Assembly (NCBI RefSeq): GCF_025995175.1
Contig: NZ_BAPV01000008.1
Location: 1 to 64,000 of the forward strand
Length of the DNA: 64,000 nt
Origin: Asaia krungthepensis NRIC 0535
GTDB taxonomy: Bacteria > Pseudomonadota > Alphaproteobacteria > Acetobacterales > Acetobacteraceae
Direction: 5' to 3'
The notes beneath the pieces were generated by a model, which searched no databases, was not told where the DNA came from, and worked only from the letters and a program-made list of their open reading frames with translations. The translations under genes were made by a program, and so were the position numbers. Every line of letters starts with the position of its first letter. The stretch's first letter is position 1. Shown in pieces: positions 1 through 8,452 of this stretch.

Positions 1-489
1 CCCCCAACATCACAGCTGGGATAGAATCACACCAGCAGCCCCTGACCAAAGGGGTTTTTCGACCCCTCCAGGTGCAGCGGCCCCAAGTAGCATTGCGAAG
101 CGACCGAGACATCCACGTCACCCAGCAGCGTTTCATCTGAAAAGCGTTGCTCCAATCAGGGTACTAAGGGGCAGGCAAAAGAAGCAATCTCCCCGGACCG
201 GATAAACACCCACGTAATAAGAAATCTACACTCTAAAGAGTCATAAACGGGCTTATGTCTTCCCTTGCAATGCCTGATGCCGGGCGACGAACTTAAAAAC
301 AATTTCCCGATACGCCCCGAATAGCAGAGGCGCGGGTCAAACCGGGGGTTACCAGCTTCCTGTCAAAAAATTTGCAAGAAGACGGACCCGATACGAGACA
401 ATTATTCCGATATTCATTCAACCAAAGTGTGCCACAACCACGATAAATGGCGTATATTATAAGTTTACATAACGCCTCCAGAAGACGAG
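1..489. other. Gene-free stretch at the left edge
   Basis: I find no reading frame here that looks like a protein. The sequence is of mixed composition, with AT-rich patches near 220-300 and 360-480, unlike the evenly GC-rich coding DNA to the right. A TATATTATAAG string near 452-461 could be a -10 element for the short reading frame at 490. Nothing else can be supported. Confidence 0.4.
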
Positions 490-651
490 ATGAGCCAACT
501 TACACGCGCGACTTTATACAATTCCTTGCTCTCGCACACACTCGGTGCCGGAACAGGTAGGTATACAGTTTTGCCCAGGGATAGGGCACACAGCGCGCGG
601 GTTGCAGCTGCAGCAATTAGGGCGATCGATCCATGGGACCGCGTGGATTGA
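490..651 (+). pseudogene. Short reading frame, possibly the 5' remnant of a phage-type gene
   Basis: The frame encodes 53 residues beginning MSQLTRATLYNSLLSHTLG. It has a plausible purine-rich ribosome site (GAAGACGAG) directly before the ATG and a TATAAT-like string about 35 bases upstream. The opening LTRATLYNSLL resembles, from memory, the start of short phage-associated proteins in acetic acid bacteria. The later residues look random and the frame stops early, so a frameshifted or truncated gene is the likeliest reading. A genuine small protein or chance cannot be excluded. From 652 to 1079 no other frame looks coding. Confidence 0.25.
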
Positions 652-1079
652 TGAGCATTTTGTGCCATCCCATTATCGCCGCCAGGTGGTGGGATTTGCA
701 CTTGCGAGAACAGACGAGCAGCCGGTGATACCCAGCCCGGCGTAACGGTGGGGTGTATGCCGGCGAATCCGGTGAGAAATCGGAATGCCCTCGGCAGCAT
801 GAGGAGAGACGATCGCTCCGTACATGGCTCGTAACGCGATGATTCTTGAGGGGCCAATTCCGGCGAGAGATCAATCGTGCGTCGACCGATAATCCCGCTT
901 GAACGCGGGTATCAAGAAAAGGACCCCTCGTAGAGTTGGAACGCATGTCACCTAAATATCTGAATTGTCAGCAGAACCCAATATTTGGATATCACTTTTG
1001 TTTTCTGTAAACATTTGTATGAAAATAAGAATTCGATCTGGTGTACTGAGATACAGAAATCGTCACCAAGGAAAAAAAG

Positions 1080-2444
1080 ATGTCATTACCTACGTCTGGA
1101 AGCTACAGCCTCGTAGTCGCGACGATTACTACCTCGACAACGCAACCCTCGCTGCAAGGCCCGCACGATGTGACGTTCGGTGCAGGGACGTTCACAACCA
1201 GTGGAAAAACCTACACATACAACAAGGTGTGGGGCGTTCAGGGGTCGGATATTGTCATACTCAGGTTGTCGACTGGCGCTTATATGTTACTCAGCGATCC
1301 GAACGGTTATACGAGCGGCATATCCCTAAAATACAATTCGAGCACTAGTCCTACGACATGGACGATCAACTACAACAATCCAATGCTTGAAAATGCGACC
1401 CTCTATGAAGGAAATGACAACTTCGTTCCCCATTATGAGAGCCGGCCACCCTGTTTCCTGTCCGGGACAGAAATCCGCGCCGGAAACAAGATCATTGCCA
1501 TCGACAACATCCGGATCGGTGACGAGATCGACGTATTTGGACATGACGGTGTGCATTCCAGGAAAGTGGTTTGGGTCGGCAAGTCGCATATGACAGTCAA
1601 GACCGGCTGCAGGCCAAGCACTGCTGGATATCCGGTCTGCATCGTTCGGGGCGCGATCGCTGATAATGTTCCTTATCGGGATATGAGAGTGACACCGGAG
1701 CATTGCATGTTCTTTGAAGGGAAGTTCTTCCCGGTGCGGATGCTCGTGAATGATCGCACGATTTACTATGATCGCAATTATGCTTCTTACGACTACTATC
1801 ATGTCGAGCTGGAGCAGCACTCAGTCATCATGGCTGATGGCACGTTGACCGAGAGCTATCTCAACACAGGACACGTGTCGTTTTCGCGTGGCGTCATTGA
1901 TAGTGAAAAGAGCTGGTGCCATGATGCCGCTTTTCCGCTCGATACATCGCGCGATTTTGTCGAACCGATCTTTCGCAGGCTAGAGAAGCGGGCAGAGGTT
2001 CTGGGTGTTGCGCCGCAACCGTCCATTATCGAAGAAGCACGCGAGACGCAGACTTTCATCGAAACCTCCTGCGGCAAAGTGATCATGCCCCTACGTCGGT
2101 CAGGCAACCGTGTGGTGTTCCAGATTCCGGAATCTGTCACTGAGCTTACATTACGATCGGACTCGGCACGACCTTGCGACACCATCGGAGCATATGTCGA
2201 TGATCGTCGGGAACTCGGCCTACTCGTTGGAGAGCTTGAATTGTATGACGCTGACGGAACTCGTCAAATCGATCTTGCAACAATCGATTCCATGCCCTGC
2301 GGATGGCATAGCAGCGAATCTTCCGAGACACGTTGGACGGACGGTGCGGGACAATTGAGCTTGCCTGAGCGCTCAGGCTCGGGGGCCGCTTTGCTCTCGG
2401 TTGAGATTCTCGCTACCGGAGCGCTCCCGTCGGCACAGTCATAA
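1080..2444 (+). CDS. Hint-domain (Hedgehog/intein-type) protein
   Basis: The 454-residue protein has three parts. Residues 1 to about 120 are Ser/Thr/Tyr-rich and probably beta-stranded. A Hint_2-type domain follows at about 125-270, then a C-terminal region of about 180 residues. Hint landmarks are Cys125 in CFLSGTEI, IDNIRIGDEIDVFG, the TPEH motif with His208, and HVELEQHSVIMADGTLTES. In this family the Cys performs the N-S acyl shift of self-processing; cleavage here is inference. I see no signal peptide. The start is set by an AAGGA ribosome site 8 bases upstream. The gene stands alone between AT-rich gene-free segments, suggesting accessory DNA. Such proteins recur in acetic acid bacteria with no assigned role that I know of. 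Confidence 0.8.
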   Translation: MSLPTSGSYSLVVATITTSTTQPSLQGPHDVTFGAGTFTTSGKTYTYNKVWGVQGSDIVILRLSTGAYMLLSDPNGYTSGISLKYNSSTSPTTWTINYNNPMLENATLYEGNDNFVPHYESRPPCFLSGTEIRAGNKIIAIDNIRIGDEIDVFGHDGVHSRKVVWVGKSHMTVKTGCRPSTAGYPVCIVRGAIADNVPYRDMRVTPEHCMFFEGKFFPVRMLVNDRTIYYDRNYASYDYYHVELEQHSVIMADGTLTESYLNTGHVSFSRGVIDSEKSWCHDAAFPLDTSRDFVEPIFRRLEKRAEVLGVAPQPSIIEEARETQTFIETSCGKVIMPLRRSGNRVVFQIPESVTELTLRSDSARPCDTIGAYVDDRRELGLLVGELELYDADGTRQIDLATIDSMPCGWHSSESSETRWTDGAGQLSLPERSGSGAALLSVEILATGALPSAQS

Positions 2445-2494
2445 AGCCAGTCCCCCGTCTCTTGTCGCCCGTCACAAGAGATGGATTAAATTAT

Positions 2495-2520
2495 GGCGAC
2501 CCGGCATCAGCCGGGTCGCC
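2495..2520 (+). terminator. Hairpin after the Hint gene
   Basis: A perfect 11-bp inverted repeat (GGCGACCCGGC and its complement) with a 4-base loop lies 50 bases after the Hint stop codon. No T-run follows, so it is a terminator-like or RNA-stabilising hairpin rather than a textbook intrinsic terminator. Confidence 0.5.
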
Positions 2521-4299
2521 GAATTCTGACCCGGGGAGGGGCGGTGGACAGCACCCGCGTTTAGATAATTTGCTTGAAGTTGCTGCGGCAGCTCTCGTGT
2601 CTGGCAAGCGGGACCGGCTATTGCTGTGGTCGGCCCTTTCGGTAGTTCAGACGGCACAAACCAAGTCGAACGATGCCCTATATCCTTAATCCTGCTGTGG
2701 GCTCACTCTGCATTCCAGGCCTGAGCGAGCCAAGAAATTGCGCGCCATCATCTTTCAACGGACCATTTCCTAGAACATGGCTCGTATGACAAAACAGGTG
2801 CGGAGAATCGCGACTTAGAGGAAACATAAAAGTTATCGAACGGTGTAACTATTTAATTAAAAAACTATGTTTTACTATAGATATGGCATGTTTGCATTTT
2901 CAGAAAATAATTTTAATCAATGATAATATAAAAATAACTTGTTATTTATCATAGTATTCTATTTAATATCATTTTATTTTAATTGTCTATATCATGAGCG
3001 ACTTAGTGTGCGGTAATTTCTTAGCCCAACTCCGCGGCACATCCTTCGTTTAACAGCTCGCGTAGATATGCCTCGGAGCGGATGAGCCGAGCTTCCCCCC
3101 GTCGCGAGAGCCTATATAGCGCGTCCCGGCAGGAACTATTCGATAACCCTATATCAGGGTGATCGTTACCAGCGCCGTACTGGCGAGGGGCACGATAAGG
3201 CCACCCCTCGCCTCAAGCCGGGCCGTTAACCGCAGTCTCTCTGATCGATCCTTTGCGAGACCGGGGCATGACATTTGGTATACGTGCAAGCCGTATGGCT
3301 CTCCGTCCGACGGTTACAGCGAGGCCGGGAATACGGAGCTATCTTCAGACACTTCGTTCGAGTCCTGTATACTGAAAAGCATTCAAGTACCCAGCTTTTC
3401 CGTGCTCGATAATAGGACATGCAACGAGCATAAGGCTCTTTCAGGCGCCCACGAACCGTTGCGGATAAGAGATTGTGGAAACGGTTTGCTGTACGGTGAA
3501 GCAAATGTTTTGGATTGGCACCCAGAGAAACGCTAGATGGTATTCCGGGCCGCCCTGACGGATCGATAAGGAAAGATATTCGATACGTCTTCTATTTATC
3601 CATTTCTTTTCGACGGTAATATGTGCTATATATCATAAATATATCAGGATAAAATTTATCTCTGCCAAATGATCGCTTCCTGAATATGCTATTTTCTCGA
3701 ATAAACTAACGATCTCCCATTGAAGGTCGCGGCCGTTCGATCAGCCGAAGAGCCCCATGCAGGAATATTGATCTTTCCGCATAGGAGTTCCTTCGCCTCT
3801 CGGTCCACTCGGCGATATTCCCTCAAAGAGGCCCAAATACTAGCCCGTTGTCGCCTCACACTTATGACGATGGAATTTGCACCTTGGGATCCGTCACCGC
3901 CGCAGTCTCCTCAGACGCACTGAGACAACTCGGCAGGTTCCTACAACGCTCAGCCACGTTGCTCACCTTCCTCACCCTAAGATGATATGGCTCTTTCATC
4001 GCTCAGTCCGGGCGATCCTTCGAGATTTTTGGGCGCGTTGCGGGGTCGCGAAGTCGATTACCCGAGGGGGCGATCTGTCTGTGTGGATCGCTCAAAGCAC
4101 ACTCCCTCGGCAAGGAGCTGGCTTAACCAAATCCGCAGGAATGCCAACTGAGCTCCCCCTACCACGACGACAAGCCAAGGCACGCTCAATGCCACAAGGG
4201 GTGGCAAGAGTATGAGGCTAACCCTCCAATCCCCTCCCCCTTTTCCGACCCTGCACAGAAGAGATCCATCGCAGAAATCGGATAACTGGAGATCACATC
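2521..4299. other. Long gene-free, partly AT-rich stretch
   Basis: No convincing gene in 1.8 kb. Positions 2820-2995 and 3570-3720 are strongly AT-rich, in sharp contrast to the housekeeping DNA further right. Frames such as 3159-3536 and 3877-4215 are open, but their translations lack the residue pattern of folded proteins and match no family I know. The stretch 3890-3985 contains GSVTAAVSSDALRQLGRFLQ in one frame, without a start or continuation, which may be a trace of a decayed gene. It most resembles decayed or horizontally acquired DNA. Confidence 0.4.
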
Positions 4300-4818
4300 A
4301 TGACATGGCGCCCCGTCGTCAACATCCTGCGCCCCGAGCCTGTCGGGGGCGCGGAGTCCTTTTGCATGCGTAACACGCTCGTCTGGCCCTCCTCCGATCT
4401 GAAGAGCGGTGGCGATTACAGCATCGATTTCGAGCATCTGCTCGCCCCCGGTGAATTTGTGACAGCCTTCCGGTTTGAGGCGGGCGGGGCCGATCTGGCC
4501 TGGACTAATCTATTCGGCAACATCGCCACCGCCTGGATGCGCTGGAAGGCCTCGGGCACGCAGAGCGTGACCGTTTGCGCGCTGACAAGCGAGGGCAATA
4601 CCCGGCAGGTCGAAGTATCGATCACCATCTCTCCTCGGGAGGCACTTTATCCAGCCATTTTGCCTTATGGGCCCGGGATAGCCACGCCACCGGGCGGCAC
4701 GCTCTCGAGTGCGGCGATGGATTCGTGGCTGCGCTCCCTGCCGACCGCACCGCCCGAGAGCGGCACCGGCTGGTTCAATAATGCGGGCATTCCCACCCGG
4801 CTTGGAGATCTGACATGA
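4300..4818 (+). CDS. Phage fibre-tail adaptor-like protein
   Basis: The protein has 172 residues. The middle portion (DYSIDFEHLLAPGEFVTAF, then TAWMRWKASGTQSVTV and an ISITI-like strand) has the pattern of small immunoglobulin-like phage proteins that join tail fibres to the tail tube and are often annotated as fibre-tail adaptors. A GGAG ribosome site lies 8 bases before the ATG. The stop overlaps the ATG of the next gene in an ATGA, so the two are translationally coupled, which fits an adaptor preceding its fibre. No other tail genes are present upstream. The family call rests on pattern and context only. Confidence 0.55.
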   Translation: MTWRPVVNILRPEPVGGAESFCMRNTLVWPSSDLKSGGDYSIDFEHLLAPGEFVTAFRFEAGGADLAWTNLFGNIATAWMRWKASGTQSVTVCALTSEGNTRQVEVSITISPREALYPAILPYGPGIATPPGGTLSSAAMDSWLRSLPTAPPESGTGWFNNAGIPTRLGDLT

Positions 4819-6497
4819 AGCGTTTCACCCTCATGGCCCCTTCCCTGCTGGCCGGGCTGATCCTGCTTGGCACGGCAGCCCATGCGCAGCCGCAATTCGC
4901 GCCGCCGCGCGGCCTGCCAGCCTCGACGCCGGTCGGCACCGCAGGCGCGACGCTTCAGACCATGCAAAGCGGGATCGAGCGCAACGCGCGCGATATCGAG
5001 ACGCTGGGCAAGTCAGGCGTGACACAGGCGGCTCTTGCCGAGGCGCTGGGGGGCTATCTGAGCGCCAGCCAGGCAGATGGCCTCTATGCCACACAAGCCG
5101 CCCTGACGGGCTATCTGCCCCGCTCTGGCGGGACGATTGACGGCACGAAGGGCAAGGGGCTGAGCCTGACCAACCCGAACCCGAAAATGGGCTCTGACGG
5201 GCTCGCCCATCTCGATTTCGCCTCCCCCATGGCCAATGAACTGACCCTGACCGCCAACGCGCCGGGATCGAATGTGCTGGCGGTCGATAACACGGCGGCC
5301 AATGGATTCACGGCCATCACCTTTCGCGGCAATGACGCCAATCTGAGCGCCCTGTCCGGCAAGGACGTGAATTTCGAGCACGCCGCCGTGGGCTATGGCG
5401 GCAGCCTGGCCTATCAGATGGGCAAGGGCTACGCCTTCACGGAAATCAGCCGTTATGACGGCACGGCCAATCCGTTCCTCGCACCCGTGGCCTGGATGAT
5501 GCAGCATACCGGCGCTGAGTTCACCTCGTTTCAGGAACGGTTCATCGACACCGCCGCCGGGTCTGTCACCGTGACCTGTCACGGCTGCACCTTCCCGGCT
5601 GGCATTGACGGCCAGGTCATCGACGCGCCAACCGAATACGGCCTGTTTGCCCAGCCCACCACCATCAAATCCGGCGCAGGAACCGCCACCCTTACGGTGT
5701 CGAGCCCGGCCAAAGGCGGGCGGGCCAATGTAATCGGGCGTTTCGGGCCGACCGCGTATCATCAGTATGACAGCAAGGTCTGGACCGAGATGGGAAACGA
5801 GGACTGGTACACCTACCCCTCGGCCTATGATGGCGGCTTCAGGACCTGGCCGTTCTTTTCTGCCGATTTCAACTATGGGCGCGTCGGTATCTGGACCAAT
5901 CACCCGGAAGCGGAACTCGACGTTGTGGGCAATGCCATCATCGGGGCCGACCGCAACGGGCGCGTGAGTTTCGGCAATCTGGGCATTCTCAACACCATCT
6001 GCCAGCCCGGCACCGGCAACCGCAATCAGGTGGACCGCAGCACGTTTCTTGACGGGATCAACACGCTCCAGGCCATTTGCGTGAATAATCCGGGGCGCTA
6101 TCGCTGGGTGGATCTGAACCTCGGCAATGGCGGGGCGGATGGCACGATTTCGGAGCAGTATCTCGACGGCTCGCGTGCGACGCGCTTTGTGGCGCATCCT
6201 GTCATGAGCCTGGCGGCAACGCGCCAACTTGGCCTGACCGATTGCGGCACGACGCTGACGGTATCGGGCAGTAATGCCCTGTCTGTCACCATCGGCACCG
6301 GGCTTGCGGCGGGGTGCCGCATTACCGTCACGCAGCTTGGAACGGGTGGCGTGACCATCACGCCCCTGAGCGGCGAGACGCTGGGCAGCTGGACCACACA
6401 GGCCCAGACCGGCCCCTATGCCCTGCCGGGGCAATATGCCTCGGTTGTGATCGAGGCCAAGACAGGCACGCTCGCCACCGTCGAGCGCGGCCAGTAA
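4815..6497 (+). CDS. Fibre-like protein with signal peptide
   Basis: The protein has 560 residues. Residues 1-24 form a clear Sec signal peptide (MKRF, a hydrophobic stretch, then AHA). A helical, probably coiled-coil region follows at about 45-100 (IERNARDIETLG, ALAEALGGYL, QADGLYATQAAL), leading into GYLPRSGGTIDG, a join typical of tail-fibre proteins. The rest is Gly/Thr/Asn-rich, as in beta-helical or trimeric fibres. Near 365 there is a GRVGIWTNHPEAELDVVGNAIIG segment like the 'GIGT..P...LDV.G' motif found before fibre tips. It overlaps the adaptor-like gene by 4 bases. Phage fibres normally stay cytoplasmic, so the signal peptide is odd: this may be a domesticated, exported adhesin. Confidence 0.6.
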   Translation: MKRFTLMAPSLLAGLILLGTAAHAQPQFAPPRGLPASTPVGTAGATLQTMQSGIERNARDIETLGKSGVTQAALAEALGGYLSASQADGLYATQAALTGYLPRSGGTIDGTKGKGLSLTNPNPKMGSDGLAHLDFASPMANELTLTANAPGSNVLAVDNTAANGFTAITFRGNDANLSALSGKDVNFEHAAVGYGGSLAYQMGKGYAFTEISRYDGTANPFLAPVAWMMQHTGAEFTSFQERFIDTAAGSVTVTCHGCTFPAGIDGQVIDAPTEYGLFAQPTTIKSGAGTATLTVSSPAKGGRANVIGRFGPTAYHQYDSKVWTEMGNEDWYTYPSAYDGGFRTWPFFSADFNYGRVGIWTNHPEAELDVVGNAIIGADRNGRVSFGNLGILNTICQPGTGNRNQVDRSTFLDGINTLQAICVNNPGRYRWVDLNLGNGGADGTISEQYLDGSRATRFVAHPVMSLAATRQLGLTDCGTTLTVSGSNALSVTIGTGLAAGCRITVTQLGTGGVTITPLSGETLGSWTTQAQTGPYALPGQYASVVIEAKTGTLATVERGQ

Positions 6498-6502
6498 TGC
6501 CC

Positions 6503-6520
6503 GGCGGGAGGGATCCCGCC
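6503..6520 (+). terminator. Hairpin after the fibre-like gene
   Basis: A GGCGGGA stem with a GGGA-type loop lies 6 bases after the stop codon. It has no T-run. It may separate expression of the fibre genes from the lysis genes that follow. Confidence 0.35.
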
Positions 6521-6551
6521 CGGTCTGCGATGTTAGATTGCGGGGGCAAGT

Positions 6552-6869
6552 ATGCCTGAAAATATCACCCCCCAACCCTGGTGGGTGGCGGTGGTGGGCG
6601 GAGTGCTTTTCACCGTGCGCTGGCTGATTGGTTTTGGGGCATCGAGCGCGAAGGCCACCATCGAATCACAGCGCCAGGATCTAGACCGGCTCAATGCCCG
6701 CGTGGACAAGCTCGAAGAACGCGAGGAGGAAAATCTCCAGCTGATCGAGGAACTGCGGGCTCAAAATGCTATGCTCAGAGCCGCACTCGGGCAAGCCGGT
6801 TTGACGCTTCCCGCTCACGCTCCCGCCGATCGCCAGCAAAAGCGCCCTGATACAAGCCATGAGCCATGA
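6552..6869 (+). CDS. Membrane-anchored coiled-coil protein, spanin- or holin-like
   Basis: The protein has 105 residues: a short N-terminus, one membrane segment at about 10-30 (WWVAVVGGVLFTVRWLIGFGA), then a charged coiled coil at about 35-80 (ESQRQDLDRLNARVDKLEE, NLQLIEELRAQNAMLR). This N-terminal anchor plus periplasmic coiled coil is the architecture of inner-membrane spanins (Rz type), and the gene lies just upstream of a lysozyme, as a lysis gene would. I see no embedded lipoprotein spanin partner. The last residues (SHEP) and the stop are encoded by the first units of the 7-bp repeat array. It could instead be a small phage membrane protein without lysis function. Confidence 0.6.
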   Translation: MPENITPQPWWVAVVGGVLFTVRWLIGFGASSAKATIESQRQDLDRLNARVDKLEEREEENLQLIEELRAQNAMLRAALGQAGLTLPAHAPADRQQKRPDTSHEP

Positions 6870-6919
6870 GCCATGAGCCATGAGCCATGAGCCATGAGCC
6901 ATGAGCCATGAGCCATGAG
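6855..6919 (+). repeat. Heptanucleotide tandem repeat (GAGCCAT), about nine copies
   Basis: Eight exact copies of GAGCCAT run from 6861 to 6916, preceded by a near-copy (AAGCCAT) and followed by GAG. Seven is not a multiple of three, so the array presents ATGA (overlapping start and stop) every 7 bases and carries ATG AGC CAT GAG CCA TGA in all three frames. The upstream membrane-protein gene stops on the TGA at 6867-6869. The last in-array ATG at 6908 is in frame with the lysozyme; the one at 6915 leads to a TAA at 6954 that overlaps the lysozyme ATG at 6956. Short tandem repeats of this sort are prone to slippage. Confidence 0.95.
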
Positions 6920-6955
6920 ATTCCGGATCATGGGCGTCAACACAAGGGGAATATA

Positions 6956-7450
6956 ATGTCCGGTTCACTGGAAATCGCGCTCGCCCTGCTGCGTCGCGAC
7001 GATATTGAGGGCCTGCGTCTCTCGCCCTATCTCTGCCCGGCAGGCTACTGGACCATCGGCATCGGGAACCGCAACCTCGCCGACGGTAGCCCAGTCACCG
7101 CAGCAACCAAGACAATTTCAGAGGACCAAGCCGTCACGCTAGCTGGCCAGACCTTGGTCGATCTACGCGTGGCGTTACGGGCAGCTTCAGCCGTTCCTCT
7201 GACAGGATGGCAAGAGGCTGCTCTTCTGTCGTGGCAATTCAATGTAGGGAGCGGCGCAATGCGCAGTTCGACCCTCATTCGACTCCTTAATCTCGAGCAC
7301 TATGTTGCCGCAGGTCTGCAATTACTGCGTTGGGACAAGGCGACGATAAACGGACGCAGGATAATCCTGCCCGGCCTGCAACGACGACGGAAGCTCGAGC
7401 TTGCAGTTTATTCCGGGCGGCCCATCGAAGGGGTGTCTTTCACAAACTGA
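6956..7450 (+). CDS. T4-type phage lysozyme (GH24 endolysin)
   Basis: The 164-residue protein hydrolyses the MurNAc-GlcNAc bond of peptidoglycan. The active-site region reads IEGLRLSPYLCPAGYWTIGIGN, matching T4 lysozyme with the family spacing Glu-8-X-5-Thr: Glu18, Cys27 and Thr33. Cys stands where T4 has Asp20, and Asn38 where T4 has His31. The domain continues with TGWQEAALLSWQFNVGSGAM and the C-terminal helices. There is no signal-anchor, so release would need a holin. I chose the ATG at 6956 because AAGGGG lies 5-10 bases upstream; an in-frame ATG at 6908, inside the repeat array, would add 16 residues (MSHEIPDHGRQHKGNI). Confidence 0.85.
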   Translation: MSGSLEIALALLRRDDIEGLRLSPYLCPAGYWTIGIGNRNLADGSPVTAATKTISEDQAVTLAGQTLVDLRVALRAASAVPLTGWQEAALLSWQFNVGSGAMRSSTLIRLLNLEHYVAAGLQLLRWDKATINGRRIILPGLQRRRKLELAVYSGRPIEGVSFTN

Positions 7451-7498
7451 CTGATCAACCTCCCAGACTTTCCTCAACGCAAGACAGGCGAAAAATTC

Positions 7499-7747
7499 AT
7501 GCAATTGGACTGGCGCAACTTCTATGATGCTTTCCTTCCCTTCCTGCCGGCCACACTCGCTAGCGACGTCACCCTCATAGGTACCGCGATCATAGCACTT
7601 TGCGCTGTCGCGGCGCGCTTCTGGCCGCGGCCTGTCGATGGCTCTAATTGGCTACCGCTTTATCTGCTGGTCAATCGCCTCGCCATGAACTCGCGTCACG
7701 CTGAGAATGCTGGAGATCAAAAGAATGGATACGGTGAGGAGCCGTGA
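7499..7747 (+). CDS. Small holin-like membrane protein
   Basis: The protein has 82 residues. A membrane segment is evident at about 23-42 (DVTLIGTAIIALCAVAARFW) and a weaker hydrophobic stretch at about 50-60, followed by a charged, Glu/Asn-rich tail. Size, membrane content and position right after a lysozyme gene fit a phage holin, which would open the membrane for the leaderless lysozyme. An AGGCG ribosome site precedes the ATG. No family-specific motif was recognised, so the role is taken from context. Confidence 0.5.
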   Translation: MQLDWRNFYDAFLPFLPATLASDVTLIGTAIIALCAVAARFWPRPVDGSNWLPLYLLVNRLAMNSRHAENAGDQKNGYGEEP

Positions 7748-8452
7748 TCCTTATATTCGGCATATTTATTTACTAATGATGACAGCACAACCTTGTAGAT
7801 AAAAACCAATAATTTTATTTTCATCCAATATTCATATAATGTTATATTGCGTATTATATACTATTAATAGCAAGATCTTGAACGTCGCGCGTTATCTAGC
7901 ATTACTTACAGAACAATATTTGTACTCTATTATCAGACAACACGATCTGATATATCCCTCGTATAGATTTCGTTCTCTGGACCCATACCTAAGAATCGGC
8001 GATCATTCCACTCAGGATCATACGTGACTTAAGGTATATCTTTTATTTTAATGGCGTTGACTTACCATTTATTTGTAATAATTCTGTGGTATGCTCGATG
8101 GACCCTACTCTTCGGACGGACGCCTAATTGCCGTCATACGAATTGCAACCGTCACGTCTTAGCTATGAGCCTTCGATTCAGTCTCCAGCTGGTTCGGGTC
8201 CGAATTCTGGCGGTGCAACTATGCACGAGGAGGATTCTGGTCTGTTCGGTATCCTTACAGTGCTCTCTGGAATCAGCTTGATACGGAGGACAAGCGCAGC
8301 TTCCACCCACCAACCCAAACAAAAGATAGCAGCCGCGTATCATAAGCAGGTTCATCTCGATGCCCTGAACGAAGATCGAAGACGGCCTATCAAATTATAC
8401 AGCGGCGCCAACGCTGAGTACGACCAATGGAGTAATTCAACAATTTGGAAAA
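7748..8452. other. Gene-free, AT-rich end of the accessory region
   Basis: No supportable gene. 7755-7960 and 8030-8095 are AT-rich. An open frame running from 8128 through the tRNA-Ser gene is an artefact: its end is the usual tRNA read-through peptide (GMGFEPT). The segment faces the 3' end of tRNA-Ser. I could not find a second copy of the tRNA 3' end, expected of an attachment site, inside 1-8452. Confidence 0.4.

Noticed and set aside
5013-6575. A 520-residue minus-strand open frame opposite the fibre-like gene
   Set aside because: It is an antisense shadow caused by GC-rich codon usage: low-complexity Gly/Arg/Ala translation, no motif, no ribosome site, and the plus strand has a signal peptide and fibre pattern.
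6581-6850. An overlapping +1 frame inside the coiled-coil membrane gene, considered as an embedded outer-membrane spanin
   Set aside because: The translation has no signal sequence or lipobox and is Arg/Gly/Ser-rich, so it does not fit an Rz1-type lipoprotein.
6855-6919. Repeat array considered as a CRISPR or direct-repeat attachment site
   Set aside because: Units are 7 bp without spacers, so it is not CRISPR; no matching copy elsewhere in the window suggests an att site.
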